Shown here piece after piece: positions 44,194 through 53,493 of a DNA stretch of 62,507 nt. The stretch lies in contig CAKSOE010000013.1 of assembly GCA_934476675.1 (NCBI GenBank), positions 1 through 62,507 on the forward strand, in the 5' to 3' direction. The translations under genes were made by a program, and so were the position numbers. Source of the DNA: an uncultured Clostridia bacterium. GTDB taxonomy: Bacteria > Bacillota > Clostridia > UBA1381. Each line of letters starts with the position of its first letter. Position 1 is the stretch's first letter. The notes beneath the pieces are model-generated. The model did not search any database, was not told the origin of the DNA, and worked only from the letters and a program-made list of their open reading frames with translations.

Positions 44194-45603
44194 GTGAAAG
44201 TAAAATTTAATGTAAAAAGATATTTTCAGGTTTTAGGCGTAACACTGGGCGTGTTGCTTGCGGCGGCGCTGGTTGCGCTTGGAATAAACTACGGCGGCGG
44301 ACTTAACGGAGAAGATGTGGATAACACTTCAACAGTTGTGGCTAATGACGGAAAAATAAACGTCCTCTTGATGTGTACGGACGTTGATGGTTTGCGGACG
44401 GATGCCATTATGCTTGCAAGTTATGATTCGAAAACGGGAAAGGTAAAGATTCTTTCTATTCCACGTGATACTAAATTATTTGTCGGAAACAGGTATCAGA
44501 AGATAAATGCGGCTCATGCTTTTGAGAAAAACGGCGTTATAGGCGGCCCTACCGCAACGTGTGAAGCAGTGAACAGGATTACCGGGATACCGATTAACTA
44601 TTATGTTGATTTTACCTTTGATGCAGTGGCACAGGTTGTGGACGAGCTTGGACCGATTGATTTCACAATTCCGGATTTGTACGGTGACGGCGTGGGAATG
44701 GTATATGACGATCCGGTTCAGAGCCTGCATATAAATCTTCCGCCGGGAGATTATAAATTGAACGGTCAGCAGGCAGTATGGGTTATGCGTTACAGACACG
44801 GTAACTACGACCCCGATATAAAGGGCTTTAAAGGCTATATAAACGGCGACAAAGAAAGAATGGAAATGCAGCAAAAGCTGATTAAGGCGATAGTTGACCA
44901 GAAAGTAAATGCGTCAATGATTCTGAAAGTGCCGGCAATTTTTCAGACAATAAGCTCAAAAATCAAGACTAATTTCACTGTTAAAGATATTGTAAAATAT
45001 TCAAAATATCTTACCAATTTCAGCAGCGACAAGATAGAAAGCTATGAGCTTCCGGGAGAATTTGCAACGGATAAATCAAACGGAGACATATGGAGGGTTG
45101 ATATAGAAAAAACAAAAGAGCTTGTAAAGACTCAATTTGGTTATGATGCGTCAAGAATTACGGTTGATGACCCGACAGGCGCACATGAGGCTGAAAAGGA
45201 TGCGGCAATAAGAGGTGCGTCAGGCAGCACATCATCAGGCAGCACAGCAACAGCCGCGCCGGAGAAAAAGACGACGCAACCGCAGACGGGTACTTCCTCG
45301 GGAAGCTCCTCACAGAGCAGCTCCTCATCACAGAAAAGCTCGCAAAGTTCATCGTCTTCGAAATCGTCCTCATCGGGAACAGGTTCTTCACAGAGCAGCT
45401 CCTCATCGGGTTCGTCCTCATCAAAAAGTTCGTCCTCGGGAACATCCTCGGGCAGCTCATCAGGAAGTACGTCATCCGGCGGTTCGTCGTCCTCGTCGGG
45501 TTCGTCGGGCAGCACATCGTCCTCCTCATCATCCTCGTCGGGTTCATCATCAAGCAGCTCATCAGTGCAGAAACCGGCAGCAAAAGACCTTGATGAAGAA
45601 TAA
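44194..45603 (+). CDS. LytR-CpsA-Psr (LCP) family cell-wall glycopolymer ligase with Ser-rich tail
   Basis: GTG 44194 is preferred (GGAG 6 bp upstream) over in-frame ATG 44182, giving 469 residues. A short cytoplasmic part precedes a membrane helix (about 11-32, 'VTLGVLLAAALVALGI'). The extracellular LCP domain (about 50-240) shows 'RTDAIMLASYD', the lipid-phosphate-binding arginine in 'SIPRDTKLF', and 'WVMRYRHGNYDPDIKG'. LCP enzymes transfer polymers such as teichoic acids to peptidoglycan. From about 344 to 460 the protein is an almost pure Ser/Gly/Thr tail, unusual for the family, possibly a wall-spanning or glycosylated spacer. Confidence 0.87.
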   Translation: MKVKFNVKRYFQVLGVTLGVLLAAALVALGINYGGGLNGEDVDNTSTVVANDGKINVLLMCTDVDGLRTDAIMLASYDSKTGKVKILSIPRDTKLFVGNRYQKINAAHAFEKNGVIGGPTATCEAVNRITGIPINYYVDFTFDAVAQVVDELGPIDFTIPDLYGDGVGMVYDDPVQSLHINLPPGDYKLNGQQAVWVMRYRHGNYDPDIKGFKGYINGDKERMEMQQKLIKAIVDQKVNASMILKVPAIFQTISSKIKTNFTVKDIVKYSKYLTNFSSDKIESYELPGEFATDKSNGDIWRVDIEKTKELVKTQFGYDASRITVDDPTGAHEAEKDAAIRGASGSTSSGSTATAAPEKKTTQPQTGTSSGSSSQSSSSSQKSSQSSSSSKSSSSGTGSSQSSSSSGSSSSKSSSSGTSSGSSSGSTSSGGSSSSSGSSGSTSSSSSSSSGSSSSSSSVQKPAAKDLDEE

Positions 45604-45627
45604 ATTTGAAAAAATATAAAAAAATGC

Positions 45628-45656
45628 TTGCATTATTATATAATGTATGATATAAT
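45628..45656 (+). promoter_or_regulatory. Promoter of the rimP-nusA-infB operon
   Basis: TTGCAT (45628-45633), 17 bp, TATAAT (45651-45656). Confidence 0.7.
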
Positions 45657-45685
45657 ACGTGATAGCAGATTATATACTTTTGTTT

Positions 45686-45711
45686 GAAAGAGTGGGTTAG
45701 CCCACTCTTTC
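45686..45711 (+). promoter_or_regulatory. Leader hairpin before rimP
   Basis: GAAAGAGTGGG pairs perfectly with CCCACTCTTTC around a TTAG loop, 30 bp before rimP. No real T run follows. It is placed like an attenuator or a protein-binding site for operon feedback. Confidence 0.6.
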
Positions 45712-45740
45712 ATGTTTGTATAGGGAAAACGGAGGGAATA

Positions 45741-46199
45741 ATGGCGAATAAAACAGAAACAGCCGCACTTGAACTTAGCAGTGATGTTGCAGAGAAAATG
45801 GGAGTATATGTCGTTGACGTATCTTACAAAAAAATCGGTCAGAAGAACACACTGTGTTTTTATATCGATAAAGATGGCGGCGTGGGAATTGATGATTGCG
45901 AGAATTTTTCGAGAGCTGTTGAGGCTCGTCTTGACGAAAGCGATCCGATTGAATCGGAATATTCGCTTGAAGTTTCTTCTCCGGGCGTTGACCGTCAGCT
46001 GAAAAAAGAACGCGAGTTCTGCTACTACATCGGGCGTGAAGTTGATGTAAAGCTCTATAAAGCGTCAGACGGCATGAAAGAGTTTAGCGGGGTACTTAAC
46101 GGATACAGCAGCGGTGAGGCGGTTATAGCCGCAGGCGGAAAAGAAATTCGGGTACCTGTAAAAGAAGCGGCATATATAAAGCTGCATTTTGAATTTTAA
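45741..46199 (+). CDS. rimP: Ribosome maturation factor RimP
   Basis: The 152-residue protein starts at ATG 45741 behind GGAGGG; the frame extends upstream through the leader hairpin but has no ribosome site there. 'GVYVVDVSYKKIG', 'FYIDKDGGVGIDDCENFSRAVE', 'YSLEVSSPGVDRQLKK' and a C-terminal SH3-like half are typical. RimP assists 30S subunit maturation. It is the first gene of the operon. Confidence 0.93.
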   Translation: MANKTETAALELSSDVAEKMGVYVVDVSYKKIGQKNTLCFYIDKDGGVGIDDCENFSRAVEARLDESDPIESEYSLEVSSPGVDRQLKKEREFCYYIGREVDVKLYKASDGMKEFSGVLNGYSSGEAVIAAGGKEIRVPVKEAAYIKLHFEF

Positions 46200-46221
46200 T
46201 ATCAGGAGGAATAACGGAAAA

Positions 46222-47244
46222 ATGAATAAGGAATTGTTGGAGGCTTTAACGGCTCTGTGTGAGGAAAAAGGCATAAGTCCAGAGGTTATAATGGAGGCTC
46301 TTGAAGCGGCGTTGGTTGCGGCTTATAAAAAGAATTTTGATTCCGCTCAGAATGTTGAGGTAATGATTGATAAAGAAAAAGGCGGGGTTAAGGTTATGGC
46401 TCAGAAAAAGGTTGTCGAGGAGGTTATGGATCCTTTCGAGGAAATATGCCTTGACGATGCAAGAGCGATAAGCGGACAGTATCAGCTTGACGATATTGTA
46501 AATATAGAAGTAACGCCCAAAAATTTCGGAAGAATTGCGGCAATGACCGCAAAGCAGGTTGTGACACAAAGATTGCGTGAAGCGGAAAGAGGTATTATTT
46601 ACAGCGAATATACCGAAAAAACAAATGAAATCGTAACAGGTACGGTTGCAAGAATCGAGCATGGCACGGTTTATGTGGACATCGGAAAAATCGAAGCGAT
46701 ACTTCCGGCAAACGAGCAGCCGGAAAACGAGGAGTATGAAATACACCAGACACTCAAATGCTATGTAAGCGAGGTAAAAAACGGTACAAAGGGTACGCAG
46801 ATAATACTTTCCAGAACACATCCGGGTTTGGTAAAGAAGCTTTTTGAAACGGAAGTGCCGGAAATTGCGGAGGGAATAGTTGAGATAAAGAGCATAGCGC
46901 GAGAGGGCGGTTCGAGAACAAAAATTGCGGTATACTCGAATGACCCGAATGTTGATCCGCAAGGTGCGTGCATAGGCCCTAAGGGCGTAAGGGTTCAGAA
47001 AATCGGCGATGAGCTGAGAAACGAAAAAATAGATATAGTTAAGTGGAGTGAAGACCCGGCAAAGTTTATAGCGGAAAGCTTAAGCCCGTCAAAGGTTATT
47101 TCAACCGTACTTAACGAAGAAGAAAAGAGCGCAAAGGTGACTGTTCCCGAATATCAACTGTCGCTTGCGATAGGCAGAGCGGGACAGAATGTTCGTCTTG
47201 CGGCGCATCTCACAGGGTGGAAGATAGATATTTCTGCCGAATAA
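46222..47244 (+). CDS. nusA: Transcription termination/antitermination factor NusA
   Basis: The 340-residue protein starts at ATG 46222, with AGGAGGA upstream. The N-terminal RNA-polymerase-binding domain (1-125), an S1 domain (about 130-200; 'VTGTVARIEHGTVYVDIGK'), KH1 and KH2 ('DPQGACIGPKGVRVQKI', 'LAIGRAGQNVRLAAHLTGW') are present. It lacks the C-terminal acidic repeats, as usual in Firmicutes. It modulates pausing and termination. Confidence 0.95.
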   Translation: MNKELLEALTALCEEKGISPEVIMEALEAALVAAYKKNFDSAQNVEVMIDKEKGGVKVMAQKKVVEEVMDPFEEICLDDARAISGQYQLDDIVNIEVTPKNFGRIAAMTAKQVVTQRLREAERGIIYSEYTEKTNEIVTGTVARIEHGTVYVDIGKIEAILPANEQPENEEYEIHQTLKCYVSEVKNGTKGTQIILSRTHPGLVKKLFETEVPEIAEGIVEIKSIAREGGSRTKIAVYSNDPNVDPQGACIGPKGVRVQKIGDELRNEKIDIVKWSEDPAKFIAESLSPSKVISTVLNEEEKSAKVTVPEYQLSLAIGRAGQNVRLAAHLTGWKIDISAE

Positions 47245-47278
47245 ATACCGGAATTTTGCGAAAGGAGCTAATGGCTTA

Positions 47279-47530
47279 ATGGCTGACCATATACCGTTAA
47301 GAATGTGTGTTGCGTGCAGAAAAATGCACCCTCAGAACGAGCTGATACGGCTTGTGAATGACAACGGCGCTGTAAAGCTTGACATAGACAAAAAGCTGTT
47401 CGGGCGCGGAGCGTATATCTGCCGTTCGGCGGAGTGCGTTGCAAAAGCAAGAAAAAAGAATATTCTTGCAAGGCATTTCAGGCATACGGTGAGCGAGGAA
47501 ATCTATAATATGGCGGAGGATATGCTTTGA
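47279..47530 (+). CDS. rnpM: YlxR/RnpM family nucleic-acid-binding protein (DUF448)
   Basis: The 83-residue protein has the family signature 'RMCVACRKMHPQNELIRLV' and 'GRGAYICRSAECVAKA'. In B. subtilis the homologue YlxR was renamed RnpM as a modulator of RNase P. It lies in the conserved slot between nusA and ylxQ. The start is ATG 47279; a nearer ATG at 47271 would give only two codons. Confidence 0.9.
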   Translation: MADHIPLRMCVACRKMHPQNELIRLVNDNGAVKLDIDKKLFGRGAYICRSAECVAKARKKNILARHFRHTVSEEIYNMAEDML

Positions 47531-47844
47531 AGGATAAAATACTTTCAATGACGGGCATGGCAAAACGCGCCGGAAAAATATCGGCAGGGTCGTTTGGCTG
47601 TGAACAGTCGATTAAGAGCGGAGCGGCAAGGCTTGTTATAATAGCCTCGGACGCATCGGAAAATACACGCAAAAGTATAACCGATTCATGTCGCTTTTAC
47701 AAAGTGCCGTTTATAGAATATTCGGATATGATAAGTCTCGGGCGATGTATCGGCACGGACGAAAGAGCTGTTATTTCCGTAAACGACAATAATTTTGCTT
47801 CGGCAATTTCAGATAGATATAATCAATCATTCAGGGAAATGTAA
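47527..47844 (+). CDS. ylxQ: YlxQ, L7Ae/L30e-family RNA-binding protein
   Basis: The 105-residue protein starts at TTG, overlapping the YlxR stop by 3 bp. 'MTGMAKRAGKISAGSFGCEQSI' and 'ARLVIIASDASENTRKSI' match ribosomal L7Ae-like K-turn binders. Its exact RNA target is not established. Translational coupling to the preceding gene is likely. Confidence 0.87.
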   Translation: MKDKILSMTGMAKRAGKISAGSFGCEQSIKSGAARLVIIASDASENTRKSITDSCRFYKVPFIEYSDMISLGRCIGTDERAVISVNDNNFASAISDRYNQSFREM

Positions 47845-47861
47845 GAAAGGGTGATGAGCAT

Positions 47862-50384
47862 ATGGCAGAAACTATAAAACTCGGAGAAATTTCAAAACAG
47901 TTAAAAATTACAAATAAGGATTTGATTGCGGCGCTGAACGAACACGGCGTTGACTGCAAAAGCGCAGCGTCTGTTCTGACGGAGGAACAGGCAGGCTTGG
48001 CATACGATATTATAACACAGATGTACAGCGTGGATAAAAACACGGTGCTTGAGGCGAGAAAAGATGCTCTAAAAGCATTGGAAAAGGCGGAAGAAAAGCC
48101 GGAGGTTAAAGCTGAATCTGATGCAGAAGTAAAAACGGAGGAGAAGCTGAAGGAAGAGCCGAAACCGGAAGTAAAAACGGAGGAAAAACCTAAGGCAGAA
48201 ATAAAAGCGGAAACAAAGCCGAAAGAAAAGGCTAAGGCTGACAGCAAACCGGAGGTTAAGACAGAAAAGAAACCGGAGCAGAAGAAGGATAATAAGCCGA
48301 AAGCGGAAAACAAAAAGCAGAAACAGCATACGCCGGCAAAAAAGCAGAGCGGTCAGAAAATCGACTTATCAAATATTGACAGAAGTAATACGGAAGAAGA
48401 ATATGTTGTAAAGACGGAGGAAAGAAAGCGTCACGTTGATACACGTACATCAAATGTCGATTTGGCAAAGATTGAGTCGCAGGAGCGGATAGAAAATCTC
48501 GTTCCCGATAATATTAAGGTGAGCGGCGGAGGAGAAAAGAACAGAAAGAAAAACCGTAACTTCCACGACGCAAACCAGAAGAAAAAACAGCAGCAGCAAA
48601 AGCCTAAAAAAATTATCCCCAAAAAGGTTATTACAGAGGTTGAAATTCCAGAAACTATTACAGTCGGAGAATTTGCGCAGAAAATCGGAAAACCGGGTGC
48701 GGAGGTTGTTAAAAAGCTGTTTATGCTCGGCGTAATGGCAACCATGAACCAGGCGATTGATTTTGATACAGCCTCGCTTATAGGCGATGATTTCGGAATC
48801 ACTGTAAAGCAGGAGGTAGTTCTCACAAAAGAGGATATGCTCTTTATGGATACCGAAGCAGAGGACAAGGCAGAGGATCTTGTTCCGCGTCCGCCGGTAG
48901 TAGTTGTTATGGGTCACGTAGACCACGGCAAGACCTCGCTGCTTGACGCTATAAGACACACAAACGTTACTTCAACCGAAGCAGGCGGAATTACGCAGCA
49001 TATAGGCGCTTACAGTGTGCAGCTTAACGGACGTGACATAACGTTCCTTGATACACCGGGACATGAAGCGTTCACAACCATGCGTGCAAGAGGTGCACAG
49101 GTAACGGACGTAGCCATACTTGTTGTGGCTGCCGACGACGGTATCATGCCGCAGACGATTGAAGCAATAAACCATGCAAAAGCGGCAGGAGTAACAATTA
49201 TTGTTGCAATAAACAAAATCGATAAAGAGGGAGCAAATCCAGACAGAGTTAAGCAGGAGCTTGTCGAGTATGAGCTTGTACCCGAAGAATGGGGCGGCGA
49301 TACGGTTGTTGTCGAGGTATCGGCTAAAAAGAATATCAATATTGACGGTCTTCTGGAAATGGTTCTTCTTGTTGCGGATATGCAGGAATTAAAGGCAAAT
49401 CCGAACAGAAGTGCGCACGGAACGGTTGTCGAAGCGCGTGTTGATAAGGGCAAGGGCCCTGTTGCTACCGTGCTTGTACAGAACGGTACGCTTAACGTAG
49501 GCGACATTATCATAGCCGGAACGGCCGTCGGCAGAGTGCGTGCGATGGTTAACGATAAGGGCAGACGTGTGAAATCGGCAGGGCCGTCAACGCCGGTTGA
49601 AATTCAGGGATTCAGTGAAGCGCCGGCAGGCGGCGACCGCTTGACGGTGGTTTCAAATGAAAAGCTTGCGCGCGATGTTGCAGAGCAGAGGAAGCAGGAA
49701 ATGCAGGAGAATAGATTTAATTCTGTTGTTAAAGTATCGCTGGATAACCTGTTCTCGCAGATTGACGAGGGCAATATGAAAGAGCTTGACGTTATAATCA
49801 AGGCAGACGTACAGGGTTCTGTCGAGGCGGTTAAGCAGTCTCTTGAAAAGCTTTCAAACGATGAAGTAAGAGTTCGTGCAATTCACGGCGGAGTGGGTGC
49901 GATAAATGAATCCGACGTTATGCTTGCAAATGCGTCAAATGCAATTATTGTCGGCTTTAACGTACGTCCTGACGCAGGCGCTTTGAGCGCTGCCGAACGC
50001 CAGGAGGTAGACATCAGACTTTATCGCGTAATCTATCAGGCGATTGAAGAAATCGAAGCGGCTATGAAGGGTATGCTTGAGCCGGAATATAAAGAAAAAA
50101 TGCTCGGCTATGCAGATGTAAGACAGGTGTTCAAGGTATCGTCTGCCGGAACGATTGCCGGCTGCTATGTAACGCAGGGCAAGATTCAGCGTAATGCCGA
50201 AATCAGACTTGTCCGCGACGGTATCATTATTCACGAGGGTAAAATCGACAGCTTAAAACGCTTTAAGGACGATGCAAAAGAGGTATCGGAAAACTTTGAG
50301 TGCGGTATCGGCATTGAAAACTTCAACGACATCAAAGAGGGAGATACACTTGAATGTTTCGTGATGGAGGAAATAGAAAGGTAA
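47862..50384 (+). CDS. infB: Translation initiation factor IF-2
   Basis: The 840-residue protein has an N-terminal IF2_N domain (about 1-55), a Lys/Glu/Pro-rich linker (70-165), and a second IF2_N (about 262-315). The G domain has the P-loop GHVDHGKT at 351-358, 'DTPGHEAF' and 'NKID'. Domains II to IV follow, including 'GIGIENFNDIKEGD'. It delivers initiator tRNA to the ribosome. The KE-rich linker explains the long reverse-strand frames here. Confidence 0.96.
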   Translation: MAETIKLGEISKQLKITNKDLIAALNEHGVDCKSAASVLTEEQAGLAYDIITQMYSVDKNTVLEARKDALKALEKAEEKPEVKAESDAEVKTEEKLKEEPKPEVKTEEKPKAEIKAETKPKEKAKADSKPEVKTEKKPEQKKDNKPKAENKKQKQHTPAKKQSGQKIDLSNIDRSNTEEEYVVKTEERKRHVDTRTSNVDLAKIESQERIENLVPDNIKVSGGGEKNRKKNRNFHDANQKKKQQQQKPKKIIPKKVITEVEIPETITVGEFAQKIGKPGAEVVKKLFMLGVMATMNQAIDFDTASLIGDDFGITVKQEVVLTKEDMLFMDTEAEDKAEDLVPRPPVVVVMGHVDHGKTSLLDAIRHTNVTSTEAGGITQHIGAYSVQLNGRDITFLDTPGHEAFTTMRARGAQVTDVAILVVAADDGIMPQTIEAINHAKAAGVTIIVAINKIDKEGANPDRVKQELVEYELVPEEWGGDTVVVEVSAKKNINIDGLLEMVLLVADMQELKANPNRSAHGTVVEARVDKGKGPVATVLVQNGTLNVGDIIIAGTAVGRVRAMVNDKGRRVKSAGPSTPVEIQGFSEAPAGGDRLTVVSNEKLARDVAEQRKQEMQENRFNSVVKVSLDNLFSQIDEGNMKELDVIIKADVQGSVEAVKQSLEKLSNDEVRVRAIHGGVGAINESDVMLANASNAIIVGFNVRPDAGALSAAERQEVDIRLYRVIYQAIEEIEAAMKGMLEPEYKEKMLGYADVRQVFKVSSAGTIAGCYVTQGKIQRNAEIRLVRDGIIIHEGKIDSLKRFKDDAKEVSENFECGIGIENFNDIKEGDTLECFVMEEIER

Positions 50385-50387
50385 CAA

Positions 50388-50732
50388 ATGGCGAGAATTG
50401 ACAAGATTAACGAAGAAGTACGCCGTGAACTGGCACAGATAATACGTACGCTCAAGGATTCGCGTATTCCGATGATGACGAGTGTGGTTTCTGTAAGTGT
50501 GACGAACGATCTTCGTTACGCAAAGGCGTATATATCCGTTATGGGCGATGAGGAAACGCAAAAAAAGGCAATGGAGGGTCTGAGAAGTGCGGCAGGCTAT
50601 GTGCGGCGCGAAATAGGCAAAAAAATTGATTTGCGCTATACTCCGGAATTTGTGTTTGAGCTGGATCATTCCATTGAACACGGCGCTCATATTGAGGATT
50701 TATTGAAGAAGTTTAATACAAAATCCGAATAA
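50388..50732 (+). CDS. rbfA: Ribosome-binding factor A
   Basis: The 114-residue single KH-like domain protein needed for 30S maturation shows 'INEEVRRELAQIIRTLKD', 'VTNDLRYAKAYISVMG' and 'LRYTPEFVFELDHSIEHG'. It begins 3 bp after infB. Confidence 0.93.
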   Translation: MARIDKINEEVRRELAQIIRTLKDSRIPMMTSVVSVSVTNDLRYAKAYISVMGDEETQKKAMEGLRSAAGYVRREIGKKIDLRYTPEFVFELDHSIEHGAHIEDLLKKFNTKSE

Positions 50733-50744
50733 CGGGAGATTATT

Positions 50745-51695
50745 ATGAATGAGGTAATAGAAAAAATTAAAAATGCCCGTTCAGTGGCGGTAATACCTCA
50801 TATTAACGAAGATCCGGACGCATTGGGCTCTTGCTGTGCCTTTGCGTCCGTACTTCGCAGTATGGGGAAAACAGCTGTGATTTACATAAGCGGCGCTGTT
50901 GAAAAACGTCTGGATTTTATAGGCGGTGACTATGTAATTTATGATATGAAAAAAAAATACAGTCATGATTTGTGCGCCTGCCTGGACTGCGGTGATATCA
51001 AGCGTCTGGGAAACAGAGAAAAGCTGTTTGATGAAATAGGGAACAGCATAAATATTGACCATCACTCCACAAACACATATTTTGCGGACGCAAACCATGT
51101 TGACGGCAATGCTGCCGCAGCTGCGGAAATTTTATATACGCTGTTTGATGAGATGGGCGTGAAGATGAATTCCGAAATTGCGCGGTATTTGTATATAGCA
51201 ATAGCCTCGGATACCGGCAGTTTTAAATACTGCAATGTAAGTCCGAAAACGATGAGAGTGGCGGCGGAGCTTTTGGAATATGATTTTGATAATTCCGAGG
51301 TTTCAAGGCGGCTGTTTGACTGCGAATCACTTAACGGCGCTCTTATATCGGCTGAGGTGACAACGGGAATAAGGAGCTATAAGGGCGGAAAAATCAGAGT
51401 TGTATCTGTTTCCGACGAATTGTATAAAAAATACAATCTGGAAGTAAAGGACGTACCGAATATGGTAGACATTCCGCGGCGCATTGACGGAACGGAGGTT
51501 GCCGTCTGCATAAAGCCGCAGGACGGTACTATGCGTATAAATCTGCGTTCAAACGGAGATGCGGACGTGTCAAAAACTGCTGTGAAATTCGGCGGCGGCG
51601 GACATCCGCGTGCGGCAGGGTGCAGCATAGATGCCGAAACTATCGAAGAAGCCGAAAAGCTTATAGTTGAAGCTTTAAAAGAGGTGGTTGAGTGA
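50745..51695 (+). CDS. nrnA: DHH phosphoesterase NrnA (oligoribonuclease / pAp phosphatase)
   Basis: The 316-residue protein has a DHH domain with H19, D23 and D25 ('HINEDPDALGS'), D81 ('LDCGD') and the DHH triad D105-H107. The DHHA1 domain has 'GGGGHPRAAG' near 284. It degrades nano-RNAs, and possibly pAp or c-di-nucleotide products. It is a standard member of this operon between rbfA and truB. Confidence 0.9.
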   Translation: MNEVIEKIKNARSVAVIPHINEDPDALGSCCAFASVLRSMGKTAVIYISGAVEKRLDFIGGDYVIYDMKKKYSHDLCACLDCGDIKRLGNREKLFDEIGNSINIDHHSTNTYFADANHVDGNAAAAAEILYTLFDEMGVKMNSEIARYLYIAIASDTGSFKYCNVSPKTMRVAAELLEYDFDNSEVSRRLFDCESLNGALISAEVTTGIRSYKGGKIRVVSVSDELYKKYNLEVKDVPNMVDIPRRIDGTEVAVCIKPQDGTMRINLRSNGDADVSKTAVKFGGGGHPRAAGCSIDAETIEEAEKLIVEALKEVVE

Positions 51696-52552
51696 ACGGA
51701 GTAGTGGTTCTGGATAAGCCGGAGGGCAAAACTTCGCATGATATGGTGAATTTTATGCGCCGCCTTACGGGCATACGCCGGATAGGTCATACCGGAACGC
51801 TTGACCCTATGGCAACGGGCGTTTTGCCGATATGTATAGGCAGCGCCGCTAAGGCAGCGGATATGCTTATGCTTGCGGATAAGCGCTATACTGCAGAATT
51901 GACGCTTGGAATAACTACTGATACCGAGGATATAAGCGGAAATGTTATAACAAGAGAAAATGTTTCGGTTGAAAAGCATAAAACAGAGGAAGCCGTAAAA
52001 AGCTTTGTCGGCGAATCGGAGCAGATACCGCCTATGTACAGTGCGATAAAGCAAAACGGAAAAAAGCTGTATGAGCTGGCTCGGCAGGGTATAGAGGTGG
52101 AGCGCGAAAAACGGAAAATTACGATATTTTCCATAGATATACTTGGCATAAGCGAAAATACACTGAAAATAGATGTTCATTGCTCAAAGGGAACGTATAT
52201 AAGAACGCTGTGTGCCGACATCGGAAAAAAACTCGGTACGGGTGCGTGTATGACCTCTTTAAGGCGTACCGCGTCGGGGAGATTTACCGAAAAGGACGCA
52301 TTTACGCCGGAGGAGCTTTCAATTATGAATGTAGAGGACGCTGTTATAAAAACTGACAGGCTGTTTGCGGAATATCCCGAAATTCATCTGAATGAAAAGC
52401 AAACCAAAAGCATTGTAAACGGTGTGAGAATGACATGGCGCGGCGGACACGAGGGACAGCGTTATCGGTTATATGACATGAACAACAGCTTTTTGTGTAT
52501 TTCAAAATGCATTGACGGAAGGCTTTGGCTGGAAAAATCCTTTTGGAACTGA
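51692..52552 (+). CDS. truB: tRNA pseudouridine-55 synthase TruB
   Basis: The 286-residue enzyme starts with GTG, overlapping the nrnA stop by 4 bp (GTGA). 'NGVVVLDKPEGKTSHD', the catalytic D38 in 'GTLDPMATG', and 'VHCSKGTYIRTLCADIG' are diagnostic. It makes pseudouridine 55 in the T-loop of tRNA. Confidence 0.94.
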   Translation: MNGVVVLDKPEGKTSHDMVNFMRRLTGIRRIGHTGTLDPMATGVLPICIGSAAKAADMLMLADKRYTAELTLGITTDTEDISGNVITRENVSVEKHKTEEAVKSFVGESEQIPPMYSAIKQNGKKLYELARQGIEVEREKRKITIFSIDILGISENTLKIDVHCSKGTYIRTLCADIGKKLGTGACMTSLRRTASGRFTEKDAFTPEELSIMNVEDAVIKTDRLFAEYPEIHLNEKQTKSIVNGVRMTWRGGHEGQRYRLYDMNNSFLCISKCIDGRLWLEKSFWN

Positions 52553-52575
52553 AAAATCTGACGGAGGCATACGGT

Positions 52576-53490
52576 TTGGATATAATAAATGAAAACAGGA
52601 TTGTGCCGTATGAGAAAACGGCAGTTGCACTCGGTGATTTTGACGGACTGCACGCCGCACATACGGAGCTGATACGAAAAGGCATGGAATATGCGCGCAA
52701 AAACAACTTAAAAATCGGAGTGTTTCTGTTTGAAGAGAATACAAAGTCGGTTTTGGAGCAGAATATACGGCTCATAACAGAAAATGAGGACAGATTACGT
52801 TTGATTGAAGATACCGGCGTGGATTTTGTGTATAAGGTACGGTTTGACAGCGCGTTTATGAAGAAAACACCGGAGGAATTTATAGAATATCTGGTTGAAA
52901 AACTGCATATATGCGCGGTTTTTACCGGATATAACTACAGATTCGGCTATAAGGCGCAGGGCGATACCAAAATGCTTTTGGGCGCGGGAGAGCAGTACGG
53001 TTTTAAAACGTTCATTTTGCCGCAGATGTCGATAGACGGAGAAACAGTTTCAAGCACGCATATACGTTCACTTATAGAACAGGGACGCGTAGAGGAGGCG
53101 GAAAAGTTTCTCGGACGAAGCTTTTATATCGGCGGCACCGTGGAAAGAGGACTGCAAAACGGAAGAAAAATGGGATTTCCGACAGCAAATGTTTCGTATA
53201 ACGAAAAGCTGGTCATACCCGAAAGCGGAGTTTATGCAGGCTTGACTTATGTACACGGCGAGGAATACAAAAGCGTAATAAATGTGGGAAACAATCCTAC
53301 ATTTAACGGTGCGAGGGTTACGATTGAAAGCCATTTGTTTGATTTTGACGAGGAAATTTACGGCGAAAAAATAAAGGTGTCGTTTGTAAAAAAAATAAGA
53401 GATGATATAAAATTCGGCGGAACGGAGCAGCTTGCAAGGCAGATTCAAAAAGACGCCGCCGAAGCGGAAAGAATTTTAAAGGGGAGGTAA
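52576..53490 (+). CDS. ribF: Bifunctional riboflavin kinase / FAD synthetase
   Basis: The start chosen is TTG 52576, with GGAGG 8 bp upstream, giving 304 residues, the usual length. A TTG at 52525 would overlap truB and add 17 atypical residues. The FAD synthetase domain has 'VALGDFDGLHAAHTEL' and 'YNYRFGYKAQGD'. The riboflavin kinase domain has 'GRKMGFPTANVSY' and 'INVGNNPTFNG'. It makes FMN and FAD. Confidence 0.92.
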   Translation: MDIINENRIVPYEKTAVALGDFDGLHAAHTELIRKGMEYARKNNLKIGVFLFEENTKSVLEQNIRLITENEDRLRLIEDTGVDFVYKVRFDSAFMKKTPEEFIEYLVEKLHICAVFTGYNYRFGYKAQGDTKMLLGAGEQYGFKTFILPQMSIDGETVSSTHIRSLIEQGRVEEAEKFLGRSFYIGGTVERGLQNGRKMGFPTANVSYNEKLVIPESGVYAGLTYVHGEEYKSVINVGNNPTFNGARVTIESHLFDFDEEIYGEKIKVSFVKKIRDDIKFGGTEQLARQIQKDAAEAERILKGR

Positions 53491-53493
53491 AAA

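Noticed and set aside
45141..45619. Long frames on both strands over the serine-rich part of the LCP gene, including acidic Pro/Glu/Asp and Arg/His-rich products
   Set aside because: They are by-products of repetitive serine codons; no ribosome sites and no recognisable protein.
47831..48329. Minus-strand frames opposite the IF-2 linker
   Set aside because: The Lys/Glu/Pro-rich coding strand leaves few stops on the other strand; the products are low-complexity.
52525..52575. Earlier TTG start for ribF
   Set aside because: It overlaps truB by 28 bp and adds residues not typical of RibF; TTG 52576 has GGAGG at good spacing.
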